NCBI RefSeq assembly: GCF_036785885.1
Contig: NC_092312.1
Coordinates: 17,688,001-17,752,000 of the forward strand
Length of the DNA stretch: 64,000 nt
Direction of reading: 5' to 3'
Source: Coffea arabica
Lineage: Eukaryota > Streptophyta > Magnoliopsida > Gentianales > Rubiaceae
Shown here: positions 1 through 11,645 of the stretch, in pieces
Position numbering within the stretch: the stretch's first letter is position 1
Layout: every line of letters begins with the position of its first letter
The notes under the pieces: generated by a model
Database searches by the model: none
Told to the model about the DNA's origin: nothing
What the model saw: the letters and a program-made list of their open reading frames with translations, nothing else
Position numbers and translations under genes: made by a program

Positions 1-496
1 CACACCTCTACTAATGTATTTTGCCTACCATAATGCATTGGCTGACCACTTACGGGAATGAGTGATAAGTGGACCCAGTATTACATTTGAAAGGGAACTT
101 TGGGAGCCAGTGAACAATAGCTATTGTATGCCATTTTGCTATCCTGCTTTCCAAGAGGAATTTTGTCATGCTATTACATTCACTGTCTTGATCACTGAAT
201 TTTTGTTAGATTTTTTATTCTTTCTTCATGCTTGCTTCTCAGCTTGTGATTTTGTTTATGACTTTTCTTTTTGCAAGCACTCTGTTGATCGCGGGCTGGT
301 TTAGCTTTGTCCATTAGTGAGTATACCCACATAAGTATAGTTTCCACAGGGCTTTGTTTCCTTATGTTGTATCGCTCTTTATCCTGCTTAAATAACTTGT
401 GGAACTCAGGTCTCAGGGTATTGTATTTTTCAGGAAAAAAGAAGATTATATGTCTGGTAGAGAAAGGCATGTTATTCAGTTTGATTATGTTTGCAG
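1..496 (+). other. Intron of TIC21 (upstream exons outside window)
   Basis: This AT/T-rich stretch ends in a polypyrimidine-type acceptor (TTTGCAG, ending at 496) in front of the first recognisable TIC21 exon. No exon with TIC21-like coding potential is visible in it. The short open frames here have no recognisable protein similarity. Confidence 0.7.
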
Positions 497-994
497 GCTC
501 CTCCACGTGCTGATGTCGTTAAAAGTCTGAAAAATGGTATAGTTGTGAACCTTCTGGGAATGGGTGCGGCAATACTTGGCATGCAAGCCACTGTAGGATT
601 GCTGGTTGCCAAGGCTCTCACCACATCAGCTAATCCTTATTATCAGGGTGTCGCTCCTGGAAGCAGTCCTGTTCTTGCATTGGATGTGTTCTTGGTACAG
701 GTAACTCTCTGTGATGGTTCGAGTTTGATTATGGATGAGCTGAATTAGTCTAATTGTTACCATAATTCTGAAATTTTCATTAGATTTGAGCTTCTGCTAT
801 GAACAACTTTTATAAGAGAACTATAAATCTTATGCTAATTTGTTAACCTTCATTCTAACTGCTGTCTATTTTGTTTACAGGCATCAGCAAATACTATCCT
901 TTCACATTTTCTGGGCCTTGTATTCTCGCTCGAATTGTTGCGGTCAGTCACCCTGCCGCCTTCAGAAAGCATTCCAGTTTTCAAGGCTGCATGA
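497..994 (+). CDS. TIC21: TIC21 / PIC1 chloroplast inner-envelope protein, C-terminal part
   Basis: Two exons, 497-700 and 881-994, encode the C-terminal part of a DUF3611-family protein. The first begins APPRADVVKSLKNG and includes GMQATVGLLVAKALTTSAN; the second ends IPVFKAA followed by TGA. Both junctions are GT-AG and keep phase 0. TIC21 (also PIC1) is a multi-pass protein of the inner chloroplast envelope, described both as part of the import translocon and as an iron permease. The hydrophobic stretches NGIVVNLLGMGAAILGMQ and ILSHFLGLVFSLELL would be its last membrane helices. The gene is cut by the left window edge, so the transit peptide and first helices are outside. It converges on CDC123. 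Identification rests on remembered similarity to the Arabidopsis protein. Confidence 0.9.
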
Positions 995-1777
995 ACTCCA
1001 ACTAGAAGCTGATCAAAATACTTTGATAATAGTTAAATCATCTTTTGCTAGCGTTTCTGTAGTGTGCTTTTAATGCTGTACTGTAACTTGACATGTATCA
1101 TGTTTTGGTACAACACCGTTAAAGAGGCCATTGACTTTCTAGTACGTTTGCATAAAGAGATTAGCATATTCAGCATTTCTGGTGTTCTCTCTGTGTCATG
1201 GAAACACAGAAATTTCGAGTCGGGTGCATTTGTTTTCAAAGAAAATTGACCATTTGTGCTTGATTATGGAAGTGATGCTGGTTTTGTCATTTAGGAGTAC
1301 CAATAGATAAAAATGTTGTGACGAAGTTGTATGAAGTGCCCAAGGGGCCCAACCAAGATTTTTGTAGGTTCAGAATTTTATTCAATTTTCTCTCTATCCG
1401 ACTTTGCCTGGATTTCATCTATCCGATTGGGCTGAAAATTGTGCTATGCCATAACTGAAGTCGAGAATTTTTTCAAACCGTGGAAGATGTTACTGTATAA
1501 AACGATTCAATACAAACGTAACACTCTGGGGAAACAATTGAAGTTGATAATTCCACCATAAATAATGCCGAAGTACCCCAAGTACTTCTTTAGTTTGACA
1601 TTTACTCGAGGATTAAGAGGTGCAACACTCGGGAGTGTTTAAACATCAGAAAATCGTCTCAAGGAAAATAAGATCAATCTGCCACTTCAATTCACATAAT
1701 CTCAAGGTTATCCACCTTTAGGGAGATGCGTTAAATATCAGGAAAGGATCTACAAACCAAACTTGGGAATCACATGG
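995..1777. other. Convergent spacer, TIC21 3' UTR and CDC123 3' side
   Basis: This non-coding stretch lies between two convergent genes. The first 250-300 bases are probably the TIC21 3' UTR. Small open frames on both strands here have no recognisable product. No repeat or RNA gene was seen. Confidence 0.5.
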
Positions 1778-2785
1778 TCAAGCACCTGCTTCCGCAGACA
1801 TGGTCTGTTGCCTAAACTCTTCATTAGCTTTATTGAAGAACTGATCCCAACCACTCCCTGGACTCGTATCCAGGTAATCATAGGGAACTGCAGTTCTCAT
1901 ACCTGGTCGAACTCCACACTGGCTCTCTATCATTCTAAACTCCAAAACCTTTCCCTCTTCTTTCAGATTCTCTTCCAATTCTTCCCAATCAAATAGCAGC
2001 GGCAAGGTGGATCCGCCCCAAGGATTAAAATCCAAAAGCTTAACTCGTCCATCTGCAGTTACATATACATCAAATGCATAGCTTTCTGACTCAAATTTGC
2101 CTTGCAATTTATCACTATAAAAATCCTGGATCATCTGTTTTATTTCATCCTTCTTGTCAAGAAGCGCAGGATAAAATCCAGTAACCTCACGCTGGGATAT
2201 CCCAACAAGGAGCCCATTACAAACGAAGCAACGAAACTCCATCTCAGGTCGCAAAGATGCATACCATTTGCGAAGTGCAAGAAAAAACTTTTGGGGTCTT
2301 GATGCTGTCTTATCACTACATGAATCATATGCATGACAAAGATCATGGATCAGGGAGTCTGATGATCGTAGCAAAAGTACAACCTCGCTGAAAGAGGAGC
2401 ACTTGAGGTTTCCAGTAGAACTGATCCAAGAAGAGTCTTTAGGAGCACTCCAGTTAAGCTTGGGAAAGACAGCACCCCCAAGGGATTGTATTGATTCTTT
2501 AATCATTATCTCAAGTTCTGGGAAAGAAGGGGGAGTTGGGGGACTTTCTGCTTCATTATCAGAACCTTCGTGCACTTCATAATCCTCTTCGTCTTCAGGT
2601 TTGCGGATTCTATTAGGTAAGGCATCATCATCTGCAATAGAAACTGGAAGAACAAATGGACCGGAATCGTTGAGGTACTCGATGAAGGATTCAGGAAGCT
2701 CATGGATAAGGGTTCTAATGGACACCGACTTGAACTTAGGGTACCACTCCTGAATCTGACATCTATTTACTTCTTCTTCCCTCAT
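1778..2785 (-). CDS. CDC123: CDC123 / D123-family protein, eIF2 assembly factor
   Basis: An uninterrupted frame of 335 residues on the minus strand matches the usual D123-family length (about 330-340). CDC123 is a cytosolic ATP-grasp-like protein that binds eIF2-gamma and promotes assembly of the eIF2 complex for translation initiation. Recognisable blocks are the N-terminal IQEWYPKFK (residues 11-19), VFPKLNWSAPKDSSWI (about 106-121), PEMEFRCFVCNGLLVGISQRE in the middle, and VTADGRVKLLDFNPWGG (about 242-258), which carries the Asp/Asn residues of the nucleotide site. The frame can be extended two codons upstream only through a GTG, so the ATG at 2785 is taken as the start. A likely acceptor (TTTCTGGCAG) about 40 bases upstream suggests a 5' UTR intron. 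It is divergent from the TFCB gene. Confidence 0.95.
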   Translation of the reverse strand: MREEEVNRCQIQEWYPKFKSVSIRTLIHELPESFIEYLNDSGPFVLPVSIADDDALPNRIRKPEDEEDYEVHEGSDNEAESPPTPPSFPELEIMIKESIQSLGGAVFPKLNWSAPKDSSWISSTGNLKCSSFSEVVLLLRSSDSLIHDLCHAYDSCSDKTASRPQKFFLALRKWYASLRPEMEFRCFVCNGLLVGISQREVTGFYPALLDKKDEIKQMIQDFYSDKLQGKFESESYAFDVYVTADGRVKLLDFNPWGGSTLPLLFDWEELEENLKEEGKVLEFRMIESQCGVRPGMRTAVPYDYLDTSPGSGWDQFFNKANEEFRQQTMSAEAGA

Positions 2786-3887
2786 ATTCACTATGAAGAG
2801 AAGATGTTATGTCTCTCAACCTGCCAGAAAGCTTTTACTACCTTCTGATTCTGATTGCTGCACAAGCACGGCGCGGTGGCAACTAATCAGCAACAGATAT
2901 GTAATCCAAATGGAAAAGCTATACAGAGAAAGGAAAGGGTAAGGGCCAAGTACTCAGCTCCTAATCTTCAAATTTAAAAACCTCGTTAAAATAAGCAGGC
3001 AAATAAATAACAGGAAATCAAACTGAGAGATTAAGAGGGGGTGGCAAAATGTTGATTCTCATATGATGCAGCACAGAAGAGGTGAGTGGTAATTCAAAGA
3101 AATTAACAGCCTGCCCAAATAAAGTGTCCAGGTAGCAAAATAGGAACGGCAACTCAATGCATTTCCACTCGTAGGTTACAAAAGCTGTTCCATGATCATC
3201 AATCCAAAGTTAGCCTAATAAAAACTATAAACAAACAATTCAACGATCATAACACCACCTAAATGGTACTAAATTATTAGTTTTAAAATAGCACAAAGAA
3301 ATCGCTTCTTGACCTCGTATACACTAATTTAGCAGTTTTGCTTTGCCTTATGCTTTACGGTAGTATTATACGTATTTGCTTTATGCTTACCGTAGTAGCA
3401 GAGAGATGGTAAATTGTGATATATTCCGACTTGTTTATCTTCCAAAAACTTGCTTCTCCGTCGCCGCCGCAGCCTTCGAAATCCTCTAAGATTCTAGAAC
3501 CCGTGTAGTTGAATATCGCTGGTTGCTCCGAAGTCGGCTGATGTGAAAAAGGTATTGCCGCCCCTTGGTCGAGAGATACGGCAAGCTTTTCTTTTCACAG
3601 TGTTGATTTGGAGATTATGTCGCTGCGGTGTCGTCGTGATTTGAGCTTCCAGACTCTCCCGGTTGGGGGAAAAGGGCAAAAGTAAAATCCAGAACACCCA
3701 AACCAAAAAAAGAAAAGAAGGGCAAGGGTAAATTGGTCCAATCACGCATAGAAAAAGGTTGACCCGCGGGATTAGTGGAGTCGGGTGACTCGGGTCCCTC
3801 CCAAATTCATGGCTCCCTCCAGCCGAGATCCCCTTCGTTGTTGCCAGCAGGAAAAGCAGCTCGCAGTTGGGTGATTTCTGAGGATCG
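2786..3887. promoter_or_regulatory. Divergent spacer between CDC123 and TFCB
   Basis: About 1.1 kb separates two divergent start codons. On the minus strand a GC-rich, UTR-like segment near 3450-3560 could be the first non-coding exon of CDC123, spliced to the acceptor near 2822. On the plus strand 3740-3887 looks like the TFCB 5' UTR. The promoter core for both genes would lie around 3560-3740. No clear TATA box was seen for either gene, which fits housekeeping expression. The assignment is inferred. Confidence 0.45.
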
Positions 3888-6800
3888 ATGGCTTCCAGTC
3901 TACAGAACATTCAAGGAGATGACTCGGTTCTTTTACGCGTAACTCATTCTAACATCAAGACCTTTTCTGCTGATGTCCGCTTCTCTCTTGAGGTATTTCA
4001 ACAATTCACACTCTCTTGCATTTCAATGCTTTGCTTAAATCTATTGTCGCCAGGCAAAGGACTGCGGTTCATTCTTGTCAACTAATGCGACTTGTTTTAC
4101 CTCTTATTTTGGTACTACTACATGTGGTTGGAAGGTTATCTCCTCGCTTCTATTCAGGGCCAACTAAGTGCTTGACAATTGGGAAAACTGTAATTTTCCT
4201 GATTTTAGCGTTTAAACATTGACCAGTTCTAGGCTTTGATAAGAAGTGGGTTCCAATGGCAATTGAATTTAGAACAGCAAGATATTGACTCAAATGAGCT
4301 TACTTGTGGTTCTCATAGAAATCTTTTCTATCTTGTCTTCAGATGTCAGTAGAAGCTGTAAAAGATAAGTTGTGGAAAAAGTGTGGTACTTCTGTAGATT
4401 CAATGTGCCTTCAGCTCTATGATGATACTGGTGCCAAAGTTGCAGACATCCATGATAACACCAGACCATTTGGTTTTTATTCCCCGTTGGCGGGGTGGGT
4501 TTTCTCTCTTATCTATTTTGTTCATCCTCAGGTGGAGCAGAAGTTGCATTTGTCAGTCCAGGCATGAATACGCCGTTACATGTGGGGCATAATGCTGTGT
4601 AGTAATGAAATATTGTTTGGTGATGAGAACCACTGTGAAGCAGAGCGTTGAAATTTTGAAAAATTTTTATTCCCCATTGTCTGCTTTTCTGAATTAGCAA
4701 TGCTTGCTGAAAAAATCACTTGAAATTGATATATAAGAACATGCACATATAAAATATTTACAATGATTTAACTTTATTATGATACTGTTTTTGTTATCAC
4801 AGCTATGCAGCTAAGTTGGTTAAGACAGTAAAATTCCGAGCTGAAACTCTGTGAATAAGATCTCAATGTTTCAATAACATTACATGGTTTGAATTTTTTT
4901 TTTTTGTTAAATTTTGTCTTGATGGTCTTTTATTGGATGCAACTTGTCTGTTTAGTATTTCAGGGCTGATTGGAAAAAAATGCTTCTTTTAAAATTAACA
5001 CTATGATTAACATTTTGGTGCCAAAGAACCAGGTAAATAGATGAATAAAGTAAAGCTAAAAGACCAGCAAATTGGCTGTACAAGTGAACCACGACTATTC
5101 AAATTGGGGTAAAGTAAGAACCATACTAAGCAGAATATTGCACTTTCATGCCAAAAATCTTCATATTCAAGGCTTATCATCCACGATAGCAATTGTGTTC
5201 TTTTTAGTTTTGTGTCCTATTAGCCACTTAGTTGATGTACCTCAAAAAATTTAATATGCTTCTGACCTTTGATTAAGTATTATGTTTGTATTGACAGAGT
5301 GGTAGTGCCGTCTCCCCTCATACGCTATGACTTACATGTAAATGTCTTGCTTATCAAATAAGGGGATATTTCTCTGATTGCGTGATAATGTTCTTATCCA
5401 CATTCTTTTGGTAATGGAGAACAGAAGCATAAAGTTTGAACTTTAATATAGTAAAGTGTTATCATGATACTATCACAACTGTATTCTTCTTGCTTCAACT
5501 TCCACTTTCTGTTCTTTTCTGATAGTTACCAGTTCTTCTTTCTTAACAGTTACCGGCTGCATGTTATTGATCTTGATCCCTCATCAGTAACTTCTGGTGG
5601 TTGGTTGGAGGATACTTCTCTTGTGGAAAAATACACGATCTCTGACGAAGCTTATGGAAAACGTGATGGTAAATGTGGAAAAAACTTCATTTGGCAAGGA
5701 TTAGGTGTTAGAAGTCATCAGTTGATTAGCCAATATAATTGCTTTTACCCCTTTTCTGTTCCTGTCATCAACACGTAAAGAGACCTGCAAGCAAATATAA
5801 ACAATTATCTTTCTTGGGCATGGAAGTTCTTCTGGATTTTGTGTATATATTCATTGAAGGCATCTTGTCCCAAAGAGAGTATAACATTACCTTTTTGAAG
5901 GAAACATCCCCAGACTCCAATAATTGATTAAAAGATTCTTTGCAAAAAAATTTTTGGTAATTATTGCTCATATAGGTTTAGAGCCTTTGATTTTGCTGCG
6001 GCACTTCTCTTCTTGGGGGGGTTTTTTGTTGTGGGGGGGGGGGGGATGAAGCTTGTATAAGATGTGTGCAAATGGGTATACCTATTTCTTTGTTGCCTAT
6101 TAATTGTTCTTTAGAATTACCAATCCACTAATATCCTACATCTCTGTTCTGGGAGTTCAGTTAGAGGGTGCAGAGAGCGCAGTTAGATAAAAGAGAATTC
6201 AATGAGATATTATTTGCTGTATCAATAGAAAAACTGTACTGTATCTTGGATAATTTTTTAATTAAATTTTATGGACAAGGTTTTGAATCTTTAGGTTATA
6301 CATTTTTCTTTTGTTTCACAGATCTTCTGTGCAAAAAAAGAAAAAAAAGAAATTACAGGTGTCTAATTTCTAATCTGTCAAAATGTATATATCTTTGTGT
6401 GCATTTTAAGATTTTACTCAAGTGATGTGGTATGACAAATGTTTATTGAATCAAACTGAGATGACAAATGTATCTATCTTTGCGTTCAGGTACATTCAGA
6501 AAGTTCAAGGAAAAACTAGCACAGCAAAATCCTTCCCTTCTGGAGCCTAAAGTAAGCTTCTTTTCAGGTTTTGTTGATATCTTTCTCCTGACTTATCAGC
6601 AAGTTTTCCTGGCAAGCTTATTAATAACTTGCCTAATGACGAAACTTCAGTTTTCTCCTTTGCATTGATAAAACAGAACTGTTCTTTTCTCAAATTTCTC
6701 CTTTTTGTCAAAAGCTGATAGATTACATTCTCTAGGACAGTCTTCAAGTTCTTTACAAAAATAACTCAGTTTTCTTTCTCTGATATGTGGATTCATTTCT

Positions 6801-8753
6801 CTAAACAGATAGCGGACAACTACATGGAAGATCTTTGCACGAACATTAAGGTTTATTAATCAAATTTTCTATCAAGTATCTGTATTTGTCATCTTCAATC
6901 ATTTACTTGCAACCAGGGATAAGTTTTCAATATATGGTCGCTTGTTCACTGTTTGGTTGTTCCTCAATATAACCTGTAAAGGTAAAAGGAATGGTTTTTT
7001 CTATACTCTGATATGATCTTATTTTTCCTTCTGGTGTGACACCATGCATGAACTTATATAATGATTAGCTTATCCAAAAGTTAAAATGTGAAACAAAACA
7101 TTGACTAGCATTCTTTTTTCAATTATTTATTTGTTTTAATCACCTCTGCCATTGTAGTATTTGTCTATTGATCAACACTAGAAATAAAGTTTGGTGCAAG
7201 AAAGCTTTTCTCTAACTAATGTGTCCTAATCTGCTGTCCATAGCAGCTATCATTTTCTTCCTGGTTGAACGAGTGGTTCTCAAAACCAGTTTTGCAAGCG
7301 TTTTGAACATGCTAGTACTAAACTGTCATTTGGTCATGTTTTAGCCTCAATCAAAGTGAATGGCAATGCTTATTCGTTGATGAAATTACCAAGAATGGTT
7401 TGTTACAAGTTGTTGAATACTTGAGTGTGACCATCTTATTTCAAGACAGATATTACGTAATGACCAACCACCCATTCATGTCATCTTTTCTAATGCTTGG
7501 TGTCCTAGAACTCTACTGGATAGGTATTTCTGTCGTCAAACTTTAGGTGGAATACTTTTAACCTTCTGCTGGTTGAAATTTGAGCCTCTGGTTCTGTGGT
7601 TAAGTTAACTTGTTCAGCATTAAGTTTCAATGTTGTTTGTCCTTGCTGGAAAGGTAGGAGATAGATGTGAAGTTGAACCTGGGGAGAAAAGAGGTGTGGT
7701 GAAATTTGTTGGTCGTGCTGAATCACTTGCACCTGGTTTCTGGGTTGGAGTTCAGTTTGATGAACCACTAGGAAAACATGATGGCAAGTATGTGTGGGTT
7801 ACTCTCTTAACCTTTTTTCTGGTATAATTTGGTCTTTTGAAAACACTATTTCCTATATGTTACTCCATTTCAACAAGTTCTTGTATTGGAGATTCCTGTT
7901 TGTGGGTCTTCACAGGGTGTCATTTCTAAGTTTTCGCCTCAAGTAGAGTTCTGTCTTGGTTTTTGCTTCATGGAGATATTCTATTGATATCGCTCACAGG
8001 CAGAAAGGAAAGCGCTATTTTGATTGCCCGCCACTTCATGGTGTGATGGTCAGACCTGACAAAGTAAAGGTATTTAGTAGAAAGTATATTAGTCAGGGTA
8101 CAAAGCTAAATTTCTGTGTTTCAGCATTTCTTCCTTTTTATGTTGAGCATTGCTTCTGGCAATTCGTCTTGCATGTGTCGTCGGTAATGCCATGAATTTT
8201 TTCTGCTGATTCATGTTTTCTTTCTTTTTCTTTAGGCTCCAAGAAAAATAAATTTTTTAATCCGTAGGAACAAAACACATCCCATAGCTGAAGAATTTAG
8301 CATATATCACGTGATTCTCATAAATTGATGTATTTGCATATGTTTCAAGGGCATGAATAAAGACACCAAGGACTTACATCTTACATAAGAGTTATATAGT
8401 CTAAGATACTGCTATTTGGAGTGATAAGTAAGTACGTGTCAGATTGATGTGATTGGTATGTCGCGAAAAACTAATTCAAAAAACGTTATGGCTTCTATTT
8501 GGTGTCAATGATTTGTTTGAAGGAAGAAACTTGGAAAAGGCAAAGTGGATGTTGAACCCAAAAAAAAAAAAAGAGATAAACAATCAGCAATGCAGAGTTA
8601 CTTTTATAAGTTCTTGCTATATTTCCTGATTGAATACTTGTATTGTGATTTAGTTATTTTTGCAGCTTCACTTCTTGCTTCATTTCCTGATTGAATACTT
8701 TGCAGGTTGGTGACTATCCGGAGCGAGATCCGTTTGAAGAGGATGAGATATGA
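3888..8753 (+). CDS. TFCB: Tubulin folding cofactor B (CAP-Gly protein)
   Basis: Eight exons encode 243 residues: 3888-3992, 4343-4494, 5550-5668, 6490-6551, 6809-6850, 7654-7787, 8000-8069, 8706-8753. All junctions are GT-AG and phases are continuous. Cofactor B binds alpha-tubulin after it leaves the cytosolic chaperonin and, with cofactor E, feeds it to the heterodimer assembly pathway. The N-terminal half (about 8-95) is a ubiquitin-like domain. The linker KFKEKLAQQNPSLLEPK is probably helical. The CAP-Gly domain (about 161-235) carries the GKHDG version of the GKNDG signature at 200-204. The protein ends FEEDEI, the tubulin-tail-like acidic tail typical of the family. Length equals what I recall for Arabidopsis TFCB. 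The acceptor at 7653 (GGAAAG) is unusually purine-rich, so that junction is slightly less certain. Confidence 0.95.
8615..8701 (+). repeat. Short direct duplication just before the last TFCB acceptor
   Basis: A stretch including TTTCCTGATTGAATACTT occurs twice, at about 8622 and 8682. The second copy runs into the TTTGCAG acceptor at 8705. The duplication reproduces branch-point and polypyrimidine context but only the second copy carries the AG used by the reading frame. Confidence 0.7.
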
Positions 8754-9344
8754 GCGGATTTGAAGATTGTTGCGGACAACCTTCGCTTCATTCATGGGCT
8801 AAATACACAGGGCTTCTCTATTTGGTCTTTCCTCCAGAGATGGAGGTAGCTGGTTAGATTTAGGACTAAGACACTGCAAAAATGGAGAATTGAGTCCTAC
8901 CATTTCTCCAGTCGTCCCTGGATCTGGGGTTGTATTCTTGCAACTTTAGAGCGGCGAACACTTTTCTTGAAGTTTCTTATGTTCGTCTTGTTTGTCCCAA
9001 ACCCCCCCCCCCCTTCTCTTTTCTCTTCAAACAGAACAAAACAAATGTGTTTAGGCATTTGTATGTTTTGCTGATGATAATTGTTTTAATCGAGAGGTCT
9101 TGTACTGGTGTGTTGGTAATTTCCGTTTTATCACGTTTGTTTTTCTTTTTCTATTTCATTTGTTTAGTTTTATTCCTTCTAATCAGTTATCGTGCACTTG
9201 TATCTCTACGCCTGGTGAGTTGAATTTTGTGGCCTTTAGAATGTCAACCTGTAAAATTTCACTGGTAAGGAACTGTGACCACCGATCCCGTTGGTGAATT
9301 TGGGTTTTGACAGATTGAATACTAGATTCTGGGAAACAGTCAAA
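8754..9344 (+). other. TFCB 3' UTR and short spacer
   Basis: This T-rich sequence after the TFCB stop most likely contains its 3' UTR. A run of C follows position 9000. Open frames here are low-complexity and unrecognised. It ends at the Helitron insertion point. Confidence 0.5.
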
Positions 9345-11197
9345 TCTCTACTATACTAAAAGCGGGAGTTGGGATTGTGAACAGTGCCTCATGGTCCGGT
9401 TATGCTGTTATTTGTGTGAGCTTAAGGGGCATTTTGGTCGTTTGTCATTCGGTGGTAGTGGTTTTGCTGGGAATTTGCTCCTGTCCGCGTGTTTCTTTGC
9501 TAGCATGTGTCTTCTGATTCTTAGCAATTTGCTGGTGCATTCATGTATCCACTTAGCTCGGTTGTAAGCTGCTCGGCACATGGTCCTCTTCTTTGCTTAC
9601 ATAAGATTGTGTCTTTTTTTTTTTTTTTTTACAATCAAATTGTTTATGTTTTTGTGCATTTTATTTCAGTAGGTTCACGTTAAAAGTAGCATCTTACATT
9701 TCCACTGTTTTGCATATGTAGCTTTATGAAATATTCTTTAATTATCTTACATTTCAACCAAAAGTTTCAGAATATACAGTATACACTGAGTTTATTTGGA
9801 TAGGAGTTTATTTGATATAATTACTGTAGCATATTTTATGATGTGATATATGTGAGATAAAAAGATGATTGGAATTTGTGAAGCAAATTATTTTTTTCAA
9901 ATCATTTCAATCCAAACACACTCACTATCATTTTTGGATACATGTCATATATACAAAAGTTGATATTAGAATTCAAATTTGGATTAAATAATATGCATTA
10001 AAATGTGAAAATGTATACTGTCAATATAAACAAGAGGGTCCTCCTATTTTGGAAAAAAAATTTAAAAAAATGTGAAGGAATCCTGTGGCCATGTAAACAT
10101 TTTTTCTTTTTTTTGGCAATAGGATAAACTTTCTTCATAAAAAAAATGCAATTTAAGAAATGGATTATAGTTTTTAAACTTTTACAGTAGTCTCAATTTT
10201 TCTTTCGAGTATGAAAAAATGATTCTATAAATACATATTTTCGGATTTTAAACATGAGTTTGTTACTAAAAATATGAAGGCATCCCGTGGCTGTGTAAAC
10301 CTTTTTTTTCTTTTTTTTGCAAAAGGATAAACTTTCTTCATAAAAAAATATGCAATTTAAGAAATGGATTATAATTTTTAAACTTTTACAGTAGTTCCAA
10401 TTTTTCTTTCGAGCATGAAAAAATGATTCTATAAATACATATTTTTGGATTTTAAACATGAGTTTGTTACCCCATTTGTAAAATATATCCACCGCCTAAA
10501 TTATGGGCAACTTCGGTGACTTTTGCATTCGTGCTTCAGTTGTGTGCTTGGTCAACTTTGGTGGCTTTTGTGTTTGTGCTTCAGAGTTCAGACGTGTATT
10601 TATATCTTCATCGTATAGTTGTAGTTGCTTGAGCTCCCCTGGTGAGTAGGCGGTGGGTTGGTGTCCGAAGCGGTCTGTGGGAGCCGCACAAAGCTGTATT
10701 GCCTATGTAATCTTGAGAGAAAGCCATCTGAAAAGCAACATATTAGATGTGTTTCTTTCTCCAATTGAAGACCTAGATTTGGCGGTTTTACAAGGTGAAG
10801 TCTTGCACTCTCACCTAACTGATCTTGTTTAAACTTATTTCATTCTTGATTAGATACAAATAATGTGTGCATAATTTTAAAAGTGATCAACGTCACCATA
10901 TTTATGATATATGTATGTACTTGTACATTTTAAATGAATGTATCATTTATTTATAATATCAAGAATTCGCAAAGATCTTGAGTCAAAGACGGACTATCTA
11001 AGAGAAAATTACAAATTAAATGAGTAAACAAGTAACAACAATATTCAATTTATCTAAAGTCAAATTCTTCACATTTATTAACACCTATCATGTATTAAAT
11101 ACATAACCATTTTACATTAATCCACTTGCCTTCATTTGATCTTGATTAACATAGACCCAGGGCATCCTCACGCATTGCGTGAGGCTGAAAAAACTAG
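9345..11197 (+). mobile_element. Non-autonomous Helitron, about 1.85 kb
   Basis: The element starts TCTCTACTATACTAAAAG, the usual plant Helitron 5' end, and ends CTAG. A perfect 8-bp GC-rich hairpin (arms CCTCACGC and GCGTGAGG, loop ATT) lies about 10 bases before the 3' end. It sits between A (9344) and T (11198), the expected AT target, with no target duplication. No Rep/helicase frame is present, so it must have been mobilised in trans. It carries a two-copy tandem repeat (10065-10470) and, near 9780-9930, sequence resembling a small MITE family also present at 42508 and 46223. The ends and hairpin are seen directly; the family mechanism is established knowledge. Confidence 0.88.
10065..10470. 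repeat. Two-copy tandem repeat of about 203 bp inside the Helitron
   Basis: Copies at about 10065-10267 and 10269-10470 share nearly all bases, including ATGCAATTTAAGAAATGGAT and CATGAGTTTGTTAC. Differences are a few substitutions and small length changes in T runs. Internal tandem repeats are common in plant Helitrons. Confidence 0.9.
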
Positions 11198-11645
11198 TTT
11201 AACTTAAAAGCCTAAAGCAAACAAAGCCACTGTATTAAAAAATAATAATAAAAAAAAGGTAGAATCACCCTGATGTAGTGTTGCCCACAGCCAAAAGGAA
11301 ATGATGTATTAACGTTTAACCTAACTCCAATCTGCTTTTACTGTATTGTAAATGAAGATTTTGCAATCGTTCCTTGACCGAATTTTCCTTCTTAGGAGTC
11401 AGCAATATTTCTCATGTGCGAATGTTGTATTGCTCTATTATCCTTTCTTTAGCCGAGAGGTGACAAAATCGGATTCACGGGAGGGGCAAACGCGAATTTT
11501 TTCTAAAAAAAAAAATAAAGTCATAGTAAAAGAAAAGGTTGGGGGATGATAACATGAGCTGCATGCTGCATTATCATAATTACCAGCGATGGAATATATT
11601 GGATTAAATAGTCTCCACCCTTACTCTATTTATCTCCTTCTCTAA

